The notes below the pieces were generated by a model. That model worked only from the letters and a program-made list of their open reading frames with translations, searched no databases and was not told the DNA's origin. From contig NZ_JADYVE010000003.1 of the NCBI RefSeq assembly GCF_020193655.1, positions 496,001 to 560,000 of the forward strand: a stretch of 64,000 nucleotides of DNA. Reading direction: 5' to 3'. The position numbers and the translations under genes are program-made. Shown piece by piece: positions 25,710 to 34,815 of this stretch. Numbering within the stretch: the first letter of the stretch is position 1; each line of letters opens with the position of its first letter. Source of the DNA: Ensifer sp. IC3342 (GTDB lineage: Bacteria; Pseudomonadota; Alphaproteobacteria; Rhizobiales; Rhizobiaceae).

Positions 25710-26288
25710 TCACTCGGCGCGCTCGCGCTCTTTCTCGATGGCATGGACCAGAGATTGGATCACCACGGCATAGAACACCATTCCCGTGGCCGATCCGAGC
25801 ACGCGCCCTCGCATGAGCTGCAAAAGACCGAACCCTGCCAGGGTCGAAGACAGCATAGGGCTCCCCAGGAGGCGTTGCGCCGCGTAGGAATGCCAGAAGA
25901 ATTCGCTTGCAGGTCCTAATGTTCGCCCTCGCAAGGCCTGCAAAAGGCTGAACCCGAGCAGCCCCGCGCCGGCCGCCTTGAGAAGGCCGGTGTCGCCCAC
26001 CGGTTTCAGCGCGCGTACGACAGCGCGATTACTGAGAGTGCCAGGTCGCTCGGCACGAAGTTCGAAGATACGGCGGGCCGCGGCGTCGTCACGGAGCGTG
26101 TCGATATCACCCGAGTGCCAGATGGTAATGCTGCCTGTCTGATGGTTCGTCTTCAGCTCGGCGATAACGCCGTTGTCGGCGAGATCCCGCGCGACGCCCT
26201 GGAAGAATGACGCGTCGCCACGCTTGGAAGGGACCTTCAGGCGCACCCGCCCGGGTGTCTCATGTTCAAGAAAGGCGATCGGCAGCAT
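25710..26288 (-). CDS. HMA_2-like domain membrane protein
   Basis: This is a 192-residue protein. Start ATG 26288 is correctly spaced after GAGGGAG; TTG 26306 and ATG 26297 also lie in frame. Residues about 1-75 resemble an HMA-type ferredoxin-like fold (EHETPGRVRLKVPSKRGDAS... GSITIWHSGDID) but have no metal-binding CxxC. Residues about 100-190 hold two similar hydrophobic repeats (LLGFSLLQALRGRTLGPASE and LAGFGLLQLMRGRVLGSATG), each a short hairpin able to enter a membrane. The tail is charged (EKERERAE). It lies in a cluster with a DUF445 protein, a second HMA_2-like protein and a P-type ATPase, which suggests joint action at the inner membrane. The ligand is unknown. Confidence 0.7.
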   Translation of the reverse strand: MLPIAFLEHETPGRVRLKVPSKRGDASFFQGVARDLADNGVIAELKTNHQTGSITIWHSGDIDTLRDDAAARRIFELRAERPGTLSNRAVVRALKPVGDTGLLKAAGAGLLGFSLLQALRGRTLGPASEFFWHSYAAQRLLGSPMLSSTLAGFGLLQLMRGRVLGSATGMVFYAVVIQSLVHAIEKERERAE

Positions 26289-26436
26289 GTCGTCCATCTC
26301 CCTCAAAGGGTGACCAAGACGGGTGTCTCAGGGTATCGTTAGATACCCCACGCCTGACCAACGGGCAGCGATCCACGCTCATCATAGCAGCTCTTGCCAT
26401 GCTTGTTGATTCTGTGGTTGTCGGGCGGTGAAAGTT

Positions 26437-26530
26437 TTCTACAGCGCCGCGCGTCCGATCGGACGCGCAAAGATCGCTGTAGCACTTTGAATTGCTGCAT
26501 GATTCCGTAGATCGATTCCGATTTACGGAG
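26437..26530. repeat. Family C element
   Basis: It contains CTACAGCGCCGCGCGTCCGA, the pairing GACGCGC arm, then GCTGTAGCACTTTGAATTGC and an ATTCCG/CGGAAT-type end. It lies in the leader of the DUF445 gene and may fold as a 5' stem-loop. Confidence 0.8.
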
Positions 26531-26580
26531 TCTCAGCAGCCGCGAGGCCCCGGCAGCGCGTCGATCAAAGAGGTTATGCC

Positions 26581-27879
26581 ATGGCAGAGGATCGCATTCG
26601 ATCGCTTGACACCCCATCCCCCGCTTCGGGCACCCTACCGCCGCCTCGTTCCGAAGATTTCCTGCGGCGGCGCCTCCAGCGCAATCGCACTTTGGCGACA
26701 TCGCTTCTCGTCACCATGGGCGCCGTCTTTGTCGGAACACACTTCATCCCCGATCCCGGCTTCGGCACAAGGCTGCTTCGCGCCACAGCCGAGGCAGGAA
26801 TTGTAGGCGGGCTTGCGGACTGGTTCGCGGTGACGGCGCTTTTTCGGCACCCGTTGGGCATTCCCATTCCGCACACGGCCATCATCCCGAACAGCAAGGA
26901 GCGCATCGGGCAAACCCTTGGCCGTTTCATCGAACGTCACTTCCTGACCCAGGAAGTGCTGCTCAAGAAGCTCAGGAGCGCCAACGCGGCGCAGCGCTTT
27001 GCGAGATGGCTGTCGGCCCCTGAGACTGCACCGGTCATCGCAAACGCCGTCGTCACAGCGATGCCCTACCTCGTTCGCTCGCTTGATAGCCGCGACCTGC
27101 GCGAGTTCGTCCGACGCACGCTCGGCAAGCAGCTCCGGCAAGCCGATATCGCACCCCTCATGGGCCGCGTGATTCACATGGTTACCGAAAGCGGCGAGGC
27201 CGATGTCCTGTTCGAGCGCGTCCTGGGTGTCGCGGCCCAATGGCTCGAAGAGAACCGGGAGCAAATCTACGGGCTGGTCCAGCAACGCAGTCGCTGGTGG
27301 ATCCCGAAGACCATAAACCGGAAAATTGCCGACGCGATCATCACCGGCTGTGCCGACCTCCTCAATGACCTCAGAGAGCCGGAGAGCGAGGTTCGATTGA
27401 AGTTTCGCGAGGCACTCGCGCATCTGATCAATGAGCTCATCAATTCGCCGGAGCAGCGCAAGCAGATCAACGCCTCCAAGAACCGCATCCTCGAGCATCC
27501 GGATGTTCAGGCCTGGGTCGCGGCCGTGTGGCAAGAGACCTCGCGGGTGATGCTCGAAGACCTGTCGCAGCCAACGTCGAAAGCACGCTCGGCCGTTGAG
27601 AAGATCTGCATGCTCATGGGCAAGACGCTTGCGACCGACGAGGCGATGCTGAAACATATGGACGCGTTTCTGGAGCAGCTTGCCGTGTATCTGGTCTCTT
27701 GGCGTCACGAGATCGGCAAGTTTGTGACGGAAGTCGTCAGAAGCTGGGACAGTCCGACGCTCGTGGAGCGCCTGGAACTCGTCGTCGGCAGCGATCTCCA
27801 GTACATCCGCATGAACGGCACCATAGTCGGCGCCCTGGCCGGCAGTCTTATCTTTCTCACCTCTCAAGTGATCGGGTAG
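26581..27879 (+). CDS. DUF445 family membrane protein
   Basis: This is a 432-residue protein starting at ATG 26581 (AGAGG upstream). It has the DUF445 layout: an N-terminal transmembrane segment (TLATSLLVTMGAVFVGTHFI, about 40-60), the conserved GIVGGLADWFAVTALFRHPL and IPHTAIIPNSKERIGQTLG blocks at about 75-120, a long helical middle, and a C-terminal transmembrane segment (GTIVGALAGSLIFLTSQVI). The family is widespread and of uncertain function at the cell envelope; a role in membrane organisation has been suggested for some members. It lies between two genes encoding HMA_2-like proteins. Confidence 0.85.
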   Translation: MAEDRIRSLDTPSPASGTLPPPRSEDFLRRRLQRNRTLATSLLVTMGAVFVGTHFIPDPGFGTRLLRATAEAGIVGGLADWFAVTALFRHPLGIPIPHTAIIPNSKERIGQTLGRFIERHFLTQEVLLKKLRSANAAQRFARWLSAPETAPVIANAVVTAMPYLVRSLDSRDLREFVRRTLGKQLRQADIAPLMGRVIHMVTESGEADVLFERVLGVAAQWLEENREQIYGLVQQRSRWWIPKTINRKIADAIITGCADLLNDLREPESEVRLKFREALAHLINELINSPEQRKQINASKNRILEHPDVQAWVAAVWQETSRVMLEDLSQPTSKARSAVEKICMLMGKTLATDEAMLKHMDAFLEQLAVYLVSWRHEIGKFVTEVVRSWDSPTLVERLELVVGSDLQYIRMNGTIVGALAGSLIFLTSQVIG

Positions 27880-27999
27880 CCGCGTTCCTCGGGCGAAACC
27901 CTTCGACTGTAGTCATACTGTCATGCTCGCGGCCTATATGGACCGCAATGCGGACCCATGTGGGGCTGGAAATTCCGAAACACGACGAGCAGACGACCA

Positions 28000-28512
28000 A
28001 TGCCGAGCAGAAATTATGCCCAGATCATCCATCGCACACGGGGGCGAGTGCGCATCAGCATCCCGGCACGGCGACATCACGCAGCGTACTTCAACGAACT
28101 TCGGGCAAATCTGCTGGCCTGCGAGGGCGTTGTCGCCGTCCAGGTCAATCCGCTCACCGCAACTGTTCTGATAGAGCACAACGACTCGTGTGACCTGGCC
28201 ACCCTGAACCACGGGCTCGATCTCGGAAATGCCCGATCTGAATCCCGTTGCGAGCGCCAGCCGCTGCCGCCTGTCGCGCGGATCGATGCCCACATTCGCA
28301 CGCTGTCCGGAGGCGACATGGATCTCGGCTCGCTGATCGTGAAGGTCGCGCTTGCGTTGATCTCGCGCCAGCCGGGAGGGCTGATGGTCGAACTGGGTGT
28401 CGAGGCGGCAACCCGCTCTGCCTTGTGGCTCGCGAGCCCCGCAGCCACGCCGGTCGCACCGGCCGTCCCGGAAATTGCGGAGCAACGGCTCGCCCTTCCC
28501 GCCGCGGCGTAA
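28000..28512 (+). CDS. HMA_2-like domain protein
   Basis: This is a 170-residue protein (start ATG 28000, MPSRNYAQIIHRTRGRVRIS; the upstream extension to 27958 is not protein-like). Residues 5-75 form an HMA-like fold: RGRVRISIPARRHHAAYFNE, GVVAVQVNPLTATVLIEHND. It has the same GRVR entry strand as the neighbour at 25.7 kb and the N-terminus of the P-type ATPase, again without CxxC. Residues about 105-145 form an amphipathic or hydrophobic segment (LGSLIVKVALALISRQPGGL) and the tail is Ala/Pro-rich. It is convergent with the ATPase gene. Such stand-alone domains might regulate the ATPase, but this is inference. Confidence 0.65.
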   Translation: MPSRNYAQIIHRTRGRVRISIPARRHHAAYFNELRANLLACEGVVAVQVNPLTATVLIEHNDSCDLATLNHGLDLGNARSESRCERQPLPPVARIDAHIRTLSGGDMDLGSLIVKVALALISRQPGGLMVELGVEAATRSALWLASPAATPVAPAVPEIAEQRLALPAAA

Positions 28513-28534
28513 TTGCGCGATCCCCCACATCAAT

Positions 28535-28563
28535 AGTGCCTGTGACAAGCACAGGAATGACGG
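28535..28563. repeat. Family B fragment
   Basis: A single arm with GCCTGTGACAAGCACAGGAA lies between two convergent stops and could act as a hairpin. Confidence 0.6.
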
Positions 28564-28567
28564 CGAA

Positions 28568-31500
28568 TTACTGCTGGCGTCGCCATGAACCATCGGCCGG
28601 CGCCTCCAACAGCCTGGGGCGGGATTTCTCGGCAGGTTCCATCGACGCCCACGTGAACGTGAGCGGCGCACTCGCATGGCTTGTGCTGGCCCTGAGACCC
28701 GACTTGCGCGCCTCGGCGACCACGAATGGAAGCGTTCCGCCGGCGAGCATGATGCCTGCATCAAGGATGCCAAGCGGTGCGAGGCCGAGCAGTCTGCGGA
28801 TGCCGGGCACGAACAAGGCGGCCGACTGCGCCGCCACCGAACCGGCCAGAATGCCCGTGAGTGCCGGGTTGGCGGGTCTGGATCCGTGATCGAAAACACT
28901 GCGAGTAGACGATCGGCAGGTGATCGCATGGAGCAGTTGGGCCGTCACCAGAGCGCCGAAAGTCATGGTCCGCACGATCGGCGACGCAGTCCCATAGCGC
29001 ATCGCGCCGTAGAGGCCTGCCGCCATGGCGCCTGAGCCGAGCAGCGCCGCCTCGCTGGTGAGCGAGGCAAGATTCTGGACTCCGGGCAGGGCTTTGTCCG
29101 CGACCTGGGGCCCGTCCTGCATTCCGGCGGCGTCCGGCGGCTCCATTGCGAGACCGAGTCCTGGCAGCACGTCGGAGATGAGATTGATCCACAGGAGTTG
29201 CATTGGCGAGAGGACCTCGCCAAGGCCCACGGCCATGCCACACAGCATGACGAGGACCTCGCTGAAATTCGTGCTGAAGAGATAGTGGATCGCCTTGCGG
29301 ATATTCGTGAAGGTGGTGCGGCCTCTCTCGATTGCCGGAACGAGCCCGCCGAGATCATCCGTGGCGAGATAGACGTCCGCAGTCTCGCGCGCTGCTGCGT
29401 ACGGGTCCCGACCTAAAGCGATGCCGACATCGGCTGCGCGGAGCGCCGGACTGTCGTTGATACCGTCGCCGACCATCGCCACCGTGGTTCCTGATTGCTG
29501 CAGGGCGCGAATGATCTTGAGCTTCTGTGCGGGGCTGACGCGCGAAAAGGCCTGCGCGCGGCGCGCCGCAACCGCCAGCTCGGCCTCCGTCATGCGGTCA
29601 ACCTCGACGGCATCGATGATTTCAATGTCTCCCGTCCCGTTCAGGCCGACCTTTTGGGCGACGGCCCGGGCCGTCGCCCGCTGATCCCCGGTCAGAATGA
29701 TTGTCTGGAGTCCGGCCTGATGAAGCGCCGCCATCAGCGACTTCAAGCCCGGACGGACGGGATCGGCCAAGCCGGCGAGACCAACCCATGTCAGTTCCGT
29801 CACCGGCGGTTCCCGCGAAACTTGCGCTTCGTCGTCAACATCGCGATAGGCGAAACCGAGAACCCGTAGCGCTCGGTCTGCCAGTTCCGCGTTGATTTCC
29901 TTGATCCGGTCGCGACGCTCTGGCGTCAGAGGCCTGCGCCCGCCGCCGGCCAGCCCCTCCCAGCGGCAGCGATCGAGAACTTCGAGGGGACTTCCTTTCA
30001 CGGCGAGAAGCAGGCGACCGTCGTTGGCATGCGTGCTCGCCATAAAACGGTAAGCTTCGGTGCGTTGCTGCATAGACACCTGCGGGAACCCTCGACGCAA
30101 TGCGGCAACGTCTATCTCACTGTCGATCGCCGCCTGGATAAGCGCCTTCTCGGTCGCCGAACCGTTGAGGATGCTGTCGCCTTCATGTAGCTCGACCTCC
30201 GTCTCGCTGCAGAGACAGCCGATCGTGAGCAGCCTTCTCAGGCGATCGTCTCCGTTTGGATGCGTCGCGGCATATCCCTGGCCGCCGAGCCGGCTGCCCT
30301 CTCGAGCCTGGTAAATCTGGTCTCCGCAGGCGGCGACCTCCACGGACATGCGGCCGAACGTCAACGTGCCGGTCTTGTCGAAGCAGACGACCTGCACGGC
30401 GGCCATCGGCTCCACCGCTTCGAGCCGGCGCACGAGAACATTGCGTCGTCGCAGGTCCTCGACACCGAGCGCGAGCGTCGTAACGGCGAGCACGGGCAGC
30501 CCCTCCGGAACCGCGGCTACGACAACGGACAAGGCCGACCGGGCCGCCTGGTAGAGCGCGATCCCGCGCAACCAACCAATGCCGACAATGAGACCACCTG
30601 CATAGAGCGTCAGCCATCCGAGCTGTCGCCCCAGTTCGCCCATTTGCCGCTGCATGGGTGTTTGCGGCGCCAGGGTTGCACCGACGAGCTGTTGAACGCT
30701 TCCGATTTCGGTCCGCGCGCCGGTCGCCACGACAATGGCTGTGCCGCTCCCGCCGGTCACCACCGTGCCGCGGTAGACCATGTTGGTCCGCTCCGCGAGC
30801 GGAAGCGTCGCGGCTACGGGCGCATCGGATTTGCGGACCGGCATGCTCTCACCGGTCAATCCTGCCTCGCTGACGGTCAATCCATGTACGGCGGACAGGC
30901 GCGCGTCGGCCGGCACGACCATGCCGCGCTCCAGCATCAGGATATCGCCCGGGACAAGCGTCTCCGCCGCCACCTCCTGCGGATTGCCATCGCGGATCAC
31001 TCTGGCGGCCTGGGGCGCCGGCAGGTTCAGGCTTTGAATGATCCGCTCCGTCCCGGTCTCGGTTCGGTAGCCAATCGCGGCGTTCACCCCCATCACCGCC
31101 AAAATCGCCCCGACCTCGAGCAAAGCTCCGGTGACGAGAGAGACGACCGCTGCACCAGCAAGGAGCGCGACGGGTACGCTGTCGAACTGGGCGAGAAAGA
31201 TGCTGAGGCCGGAGCGTGTTGGAAGCGCCGGCAGAGCGTTGCTTCCCGCACGCGCCAAGCGCTCCCGCGCCTCGTCTTCGGACAATCCACGTGTACGGGA
31301 CGTGTCAAGGTCGGTCGCGACCGCTCCGGCGTCGAGATGGTACCAGCCCTTTTTGTCATGTGAATCGTCGTCAAACAGCCCAATGCCGGTCTGCAGGAGT
31401 TCGATGATCCGCCCGATGATCACCTCGAGTGGCGTGGCGGGATCGTAATGAACGAGCAGATTGCCGGTTACGGGACTCGCCGTGGCACCGGAAACGCCGG

Positions 31501-31756
31501 CAATCGCAGGAAGAGTACGCTCGAGAAAACTCTGAGTCCGGTCGCTTTCCAAGAGCGCGTCGATATGAAGACGGGCTCTCCCAGGTACTACGGCGTGCAC
31601 CAGCCTGACGGGGACAGGCGTCGGTGCAACGCCGTCGGCAACGGCCACACCTTGCGACTGATGCTGAAGGTCGTCTTGGCGACCGTCTGCGTCGCTGCCG
31701 CTGCTCGACGCGCGCCTTTCGTGCCTGCGTGGCCCATCTGTTGCCATTTGGGGCAT
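28568..31756 (-). CDS. P-type cation ATPase with N-terminal HMA_2-like domain
   Basis: This is a 1062-residue transporter starting at ATG 31756 (GAGGGG upstream). Residues about 48-120 are an HMA_2-like module (VVPGRARLHIDALLES, GNLLVHYDPATPLEV) without CxxC. Then follow the actuator TGES loop, the M4 motif AAVPEGLPVLAVTTLALG, the phosphorylated Asp460 in CFDKTGTLTFGRM, the nucleotide domain and the hinge MVGDGINDSPAL. The PEGLP motif and the six-helix C-terminal membrane part (LLWINLISDVLPGLGLAMEP) are of P2 (calcium-type) pumps. The CPC motif of soft-metal P1B pumps is absent. It is therefore a hybrid: a metal-pump-like N-domain on a P2-like core. The transported ion is unknown. It is clustered with DUF5132, DUF445 and HMA_2-like genes. 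Confidence 0.9.
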   Translation of the reverse strand: MPQMATDGPRRHERRASSSGSDADGRQDDLQHQSQGVAVADGVAPTPVPVRLVHAVVPGRARLHIDALLESDRTQSFLERTLPAIAGVSGATASPVTGNLLVHYDPATPLEVIIGRIIELLQTGIGLFDDDSHDKKGWYHLDAGAVATDLDTSRTRGLSEDEARERLARAGSNALPALPTRSGLSIFLAQFDSVPVALLAGAAVVSLVTGALLEVGAILAVMGVNAAIGYRTETGTERIIQSLNLPAPQAARVIRDGNPQEVAAETLVPGDILMLERGMVVPADARLSAVHGLTVSEAGLTGESMPVRKSDAPVAATLPLAERTNMVYRGTVVTGGSGTAIVVATGARTEIGSVQQLVGATLAPQTPMQRQMGELGRQLGWLTLYAGGLIVGIGWLRGIALYQAARSALSVVVAAVPEGLPVLAVTTLALGVEDLRRRNVLVRRLEAVEPMAAVQVVCFDKTGTLTFGRMSVEVAACGDQIYQAREGSRLGGQGYAATHPNGDDRLRRLLTIGCLCSETEVELHEGDSILNGSATEKALIQAAIDSEIDVAALRRGFPQVSMQQRTEAYRFMASTHANDGRLLLAVKGSPLEVLDRCRWEGLAGGGRRPLTPERRDRIKEINAELADRALRVLGFAYRDVDDEAQVSREPPVTELTWVGLAGLADPVRPGLKSLMAALHQAGLQTIILTGDQRATARAVAQKVGLNGTGDIEIIDAVEVDRMTEAELAVAARRAQAFSRVSPAQKLKIIRALQQSGTTVAMVGDGINDSPALRAADVGIALGRDPYAAARETADVYLATDDLGGLVPAIERGRTTFTNIRKAIHYLFSTNFSEVLVMLCGMAVGLGEVLSPMQLLWINLISDVLPGLGLAMEPPDAAGMQDGPQVADKALPGVQNLASLTSEAALLGSGAMAAGLYGAMRYGTASPIVRTMTFGALVTAQLLHAITCRSSTRSVFDHGSRPANPALTGILAGSVAAQSAALFVPGIRRLLGLAPLGILDAGIMLAGGTLPFVVAEARKSGLRASTSHASAPLTFTWASMEPAEKSRPRLLEAPADGSWRRQQ

Positions 31757-31780
31757 ACGACCGTCCCCTCGCCGGCAGCT

Positions 31781-31862
31781 TCTATAGCACCGCGCGTCTT
31801 ATCCGATGGACGCTGTAGCACTTTGAATTGCTGCATGTTTTCAAGGAAACATGCAGCAGCCT
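31781..31862. repeat. Family C element
   Basis: It carries CTATAGCACCGCGCGTCTTA, then GACGCTGTAGCACTTTGAAT and TGCTGCATGTTTTCAAGGAA, closed by an inverted CATGCAGCA. It separates the ATPase gene from the DUF5132 gene upstream. Confidence 0.8.
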
Positions 31863-31905
31863 GCCGGCGATGTGATGATTACGTGTCTGTCTCTGAATTT
31901 CGCCG

Positions 31906-32181
31906 TTACGATGTTTTCGCCGCCGGACGTTTAGTGGGCTCAGTCCCACCGTTGGGACTCGCCATCTCGGCACGGGCTTCAGCCACAAGATCTTCGTAGC
32001 CTTCGCCGAGTTCGGCCGCAGCAATTCTGCCCTGATCATAGGCAACCAGGCCGGCCTTGATGACGGCCTTGATCATCGGCCTTGCTATGGGAACAATGAT
32101 CGGCGCGAGCATGAGTGCCCCTACGCCAACCGCAACGCTGGTGAGGATGTTACCTTTAAATGCGTCTTCGAGTATTGCCAT
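31906..32181 (-). CDS. DUF5132 family small membrane protein
   Basis: This is a 91-residue protein. Start ATG 32181 has GGGAG upstream; the frame back to 32250 lacks one. The N-terminus fits DUF5132: MAILEDAFKGNILTSVAVGV, then a single hydrophobic stretch (about 12-35, VGVGALMLAPIIVPIARPM) and a helical acidic tail (AAELGEGYEDLVAEARAEMA) ending in a Pro/Lys-rich end. The function of the family is unknown. It precedes the P-type ATPase on the same strand, 150 bp upstream, and could be transcribed with it. Confidence 0.75.
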   Translation of the reverse strand: MAILEDAFKGNILTSVAVGVGALMLAPIIVPIARPMIKAVIKAGLVAYDQGRIAAAELGEGYEDLVAEARAEMASPNGGTEPTKRPAAKTS

Positions 32182-32466
32182 GTTAGGTCTCCCTATCTGC
32201 CCCTCTAACGCGTCGGTAATCGCTGATGAAAAGAGCCTCTCTCTCGGCACATCTGCCGAGCCAGCATCAGCCCCAATTGGTCTTTTCCCCTTTCGAGCGG
32301 GCCTTTCTCAGCCGCAGCGCCCCAAGGCATCCGCCCGCTGCTTTGTCATCGAAGTATCACAATTGTTATTGTCATAATAAAGGAAAAACCCACAATACCG
32401 TGGTCAAATTCCGGCCGGCTCCCCCTTTGCAGTAATTCTCACCCGACGGCACTTCCGGTACTGGGC

Positions 32467-32640
32467 TCTACAGCGCCGCGCGTCTCATCGGACACCATAG
32501 GGCACGCAGGAACGTATTGGTTTGGCGGACCCTCATTCATGTGACAAGCACAGGCATGAGGAGGCGATGCACAAACATCGCCGTAGCACCTTGGATCGCT
32601 GTGTGATTTTGTCCTCAATTCCGATTTACGGAAGCATCCA
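32467..32640. repeat. Family C element interrupted by a family B fragment
   Basis: The left half (TACAGCGCCGCGCGTCTCAT) and the right half (CGCCGTAGCACCTTGGATCGC, then ATTCCGATTTACGGAAGC) of one family C copy are separated by about 90 bp. That insert contains TCATTCATGTGACAAGCACA, a family B arm. The simplest reading is insertion of one repeat into another. Confidence 0.65.
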
Positions 32641-32659
32641 GTAGGCGCAAGCTGGCGAG

Positions 32660-33385
32660 ATGATCGCGCTGTTTACGGATTTCGGCCTCAGCGGACCCTA
32701 TACGGGGCAGATGAAGGCCGTGCTGCACCGGGAGGCGCCAGGCATTCCCGTCATCGACCTCTTCGCCGATGCACCGGCCACCAACCCGGCAGCGTCGGCC
32801 TATCTGCTGGCGGCTTATGCCGTGTGGTTTCCGGCCGACACGGTCTTTCTCTGCGTCGTCGATCCCGGCGTGGGCGGCAATCGACCGGCGGTGATCGTCG
32901 AGGCCGATCAGCGGTGGTATGTCGGCCCCGGCAACGGCCTGTTCGAGCTGGTCCAGCGGCGCGCCGGAAAGACGCGCGCATGGGAGATCGAGTGGAGTCC
33001 CGAACAGCTTTCGGCCAGCTTCCACGGGCGCGACCTGTTCGCGCCGGTAGCGGCGATGCTGGCGCGCGGCGAGCCGCCGCCCGGCCGACCGCGCGACGAT
33101 TTCGGCAGGCGGCCGGACTGGCCGGACGACCTGGCCGAGATCGTCTATCTCGACCATTACGGCAATGCCATGACCGGCCTGAGGGCAGCCGTGCTTCCGC
33201 CCGATGCGAAACTTGTGGCAGCCGGCCGCACGCTGGAGCGGGCCAGAACGTTCAGCGACCGGTTGCCGGGCAGCGCGTTCTGGTACGAGAATTCGAACGG
33301 GCTTGCCGAGATCGCGGTCAACCAGGGGCGCGCGGATAGGGAACTCGGCCTCGCGGTCGGCAGCCCAGTCGAGATCGCCTCTTGA
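32660..33385 (+). CDS. SAM hydrolase (SAM hydroxide adenosyltransferase family)
   Basis: This is a 241-residue cytoplasmic enzyme starting at ATG 32660. It belongs to the DUF62/SAM hydrolase family related to fluorinase and chlorinase: N-terminal LFTDFGLSGPYTGQMKA (Asp7), VVDPGVGGNRPAVIVE, YVGPGNGLFELV and the catalytic FHGRDLFAP block. The Asp/Arg/His set of the hydroxide-adding enzymes is present, so conversion of S-adenosylmethionine to adenosine and methionine is expected rather than halogenation. The C-terminal beta-barrel (about 160-240) includes YENSNGLAEIAVNQG. It lies 122 bp before the pterin dehydratase gene. Confidence 0.88.
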   Translation: MIALFTDFGLSGPYTGQMKAVLHREAPGIPVIDLFADAPATNPAASAYLLAAYAVWFPADTVFLCVVDPGVGGNRPAVIVEADQRWYVGPGNGLFELVQRRAGKTRAWEIEWSPEQLSASFHGRDLFAPVAAMLARGEPPPGRPRDDFGRRPDWPDDLAEIVYLDHYGNAMTGLRAAVLPPDAKLVAAGRTLERARTFSDRLPGSAFWYENSNGLAEIAVNQGRADRELGLAVGSPVEIAS

Positions 33386-33507
33386 GGAAGTGGCCGGAAT
33401 GCCAAAACATAAGTGACGGCAAGCCGCTGGCGAGCCGCAGGAGACCATCGACAAAGATCCGCGCAAGTGCAGTGCGAACCTGAGCCGACTCCAGAAAGGA
33501 GGAACTT

Positions 33508-33849
33508 ATGACCGAGAACATCGCTGAGAAGTCCTGCACGCCCTGCCGCGGCGGCATACCGCCGCTGACCAGGGACGAAGCCGCCGGATATCTTTCGCAG
33601 ACACCGGGCTGGGATCTCCTGGACGACGGACATCTGATCCGACGCAAGTTCAAATTCGACGATTTCAAGCAGGCGCTGGACTTCGTCGACGAAGTCGGCC
33701 GGCTGGCGGAGGACGAAGGGCATCACCCCGACGTCTGCTTCGGCTGGGGCCATGCGGAGGTCTCGCTGTGGACCCACAAGATCAACGGCCTGCACGAGAA
33801 TGATTTCATTATGGCGGCGAAGATCAACCAGCTGCCGGGGGCGTCCTGA
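33508..33849 (+). CDS. phhB: Pterin-4a-carbinolamine dehydratase
   Basis: This is a 113-residue enzyme starting at ATG 33508 behind AAAGGAGG. It has the PCD signature EGHHPDVCFGWGHAEVSLWT: His72, His73, Pro74, then His90 and Asp99. It dehydrates 4a-hydroxytetrahydrobiopterin in the recycling of the pterin cofactor of aromatic amino acid hydroxylases. The N-terminus has a CTPC pair (Cys10, Cys13), which is common in bacterial copies. No phhA is next to it. Confidence 0.92.
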   Translation: MTENIAEKSCTPCRGGIPPLTRDEAAGYLSQTPGWDLLDDGHLIRRKFKFDDFKQALDFVDEVGRLAEDEGHHPDVCFGWGHAEVSLWTHKINGLHENDFIMAAKINQLPGAS

Positions 33850-34437
33850 ATTTCGCGCGAGGCCGGCCTGAAAAGGTCGGTCTTCTCCGCGACTCCGCCG
33901 CTTCGGAAATTCGGTTGCCCCAATCGGTGCGACGACGCGGATCCGCAGGCCGGACGTTACCCCGGCGGCTATCATCCTGGCCAGCCGGCGCGCGTCGCCG
34001 AGCGGTCGTTGGCGTGGCTCCAGAGTGCTTTACCAGGAGCGGTGACGCTCCTCTGCGGACCATTGACGGATGTAGCACTCACATGCTCGGCGGCAACCTG
34101 TCCCCTCATGAGAACTGGTCTCGCGACCGGGATTTGCGCCGGTTTCGCCATGCACATTAGTCATTAGACTGGCACTTCGCAGACGGCAGAGTGCGCCCCC
34201 CAAAGCCGCTGTTGCCACCAGCGCCGCGCGCCCAATCGGACGCGCAAAAGGTCGCTGTCCTGTACGCCTTCTGCTGCGGCTGCGCGCAGCGGGCAGGCCC
34301 GCGAAGCCTTCAGATTAGGCCCGCAGACCACGTCTAAGCAAGCGCAGGCACGGGCTGCCACGCTTCATTCTTTGACTCTTTGCTGTCATCTCCTCGTCGC
34401 GTCCGCCTGCCCCGTCAGCGGCCGCGATCGGCCCGCG
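33850..34437. other. Intergenic region with family C partial copy
   Basis: No gene is recognised. At about 34217-34262 there is the GCGCCGCGCGCCCAATCGGA hairpin part of family C followed by CGCGCAAAAGGTCGCTG. Several short frames exist on both strands but have no ribosome site or recognisable sequence. Confidence 0.45.
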
Positions 34438-34815
34438 TCAGGCCGAAATGATCGCCCACAACTGCGTCACCCCCATTGCGAGGACGAGGATGACGCTTGC
34501 TCCGGTGAACAGCGCCATAGGTATCTGCTTCAGGTGAGCGCCGAAGCTGCTGCCCGCGAAGTCGTCGACTGCATCGTCCAGCATTGCCTTCAAGTCATCC
34601 AAGGCGGACTTGGTTGCCAAGACCCCGTAAACCGTGATTGCGACCACAATCGTCGCGAGCGCGGACTTGGCGGCTAGTCCCGCTGATGATGCGTAAGCGA
34701 GGATCGCGAACATGGTCGCGATGCTGGCGAAAAAAATGATCGCGTATGTCTGCGTCAGATGGGCAATTCGCGCAGCCACCGCCGCAACGTATTGATCAAC
34801 GTTGAGTTTCGCCAT
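34438..34815 (-). CDS. Hypothetical three-helix membrane protein
   Basis: This is a 125-residue protein starting at ATG 34815 behind GGAGGGG. Hydrophobic helices lie at about 25-45 (YAIIFFASIATMFAILAYAS), 48-68 (AAKSALATIVVAITVYGVLA) and 100-122 (MALFTGASVILVLAMGVTQL). A charged amphipathic stretch (KSALDDLKAMLDDAVDDFAG) joins the last two. There is no signal peptide cleavage site. I do not recognise the family. It is a single gene in a region with long non-coding flanks. Confidence 0.65.
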   Translation of the reverse strand: MAKLNVDQYVAAVAARIAHLTQTYAIIFFASIATMFAILAYASSAGLAAKSALATIVVAITVYGVLATKSALDDLKAMLDDAVDDFAGSSFGAHLKQIPMALFTGASVILVLAMGVTQLWAIISA

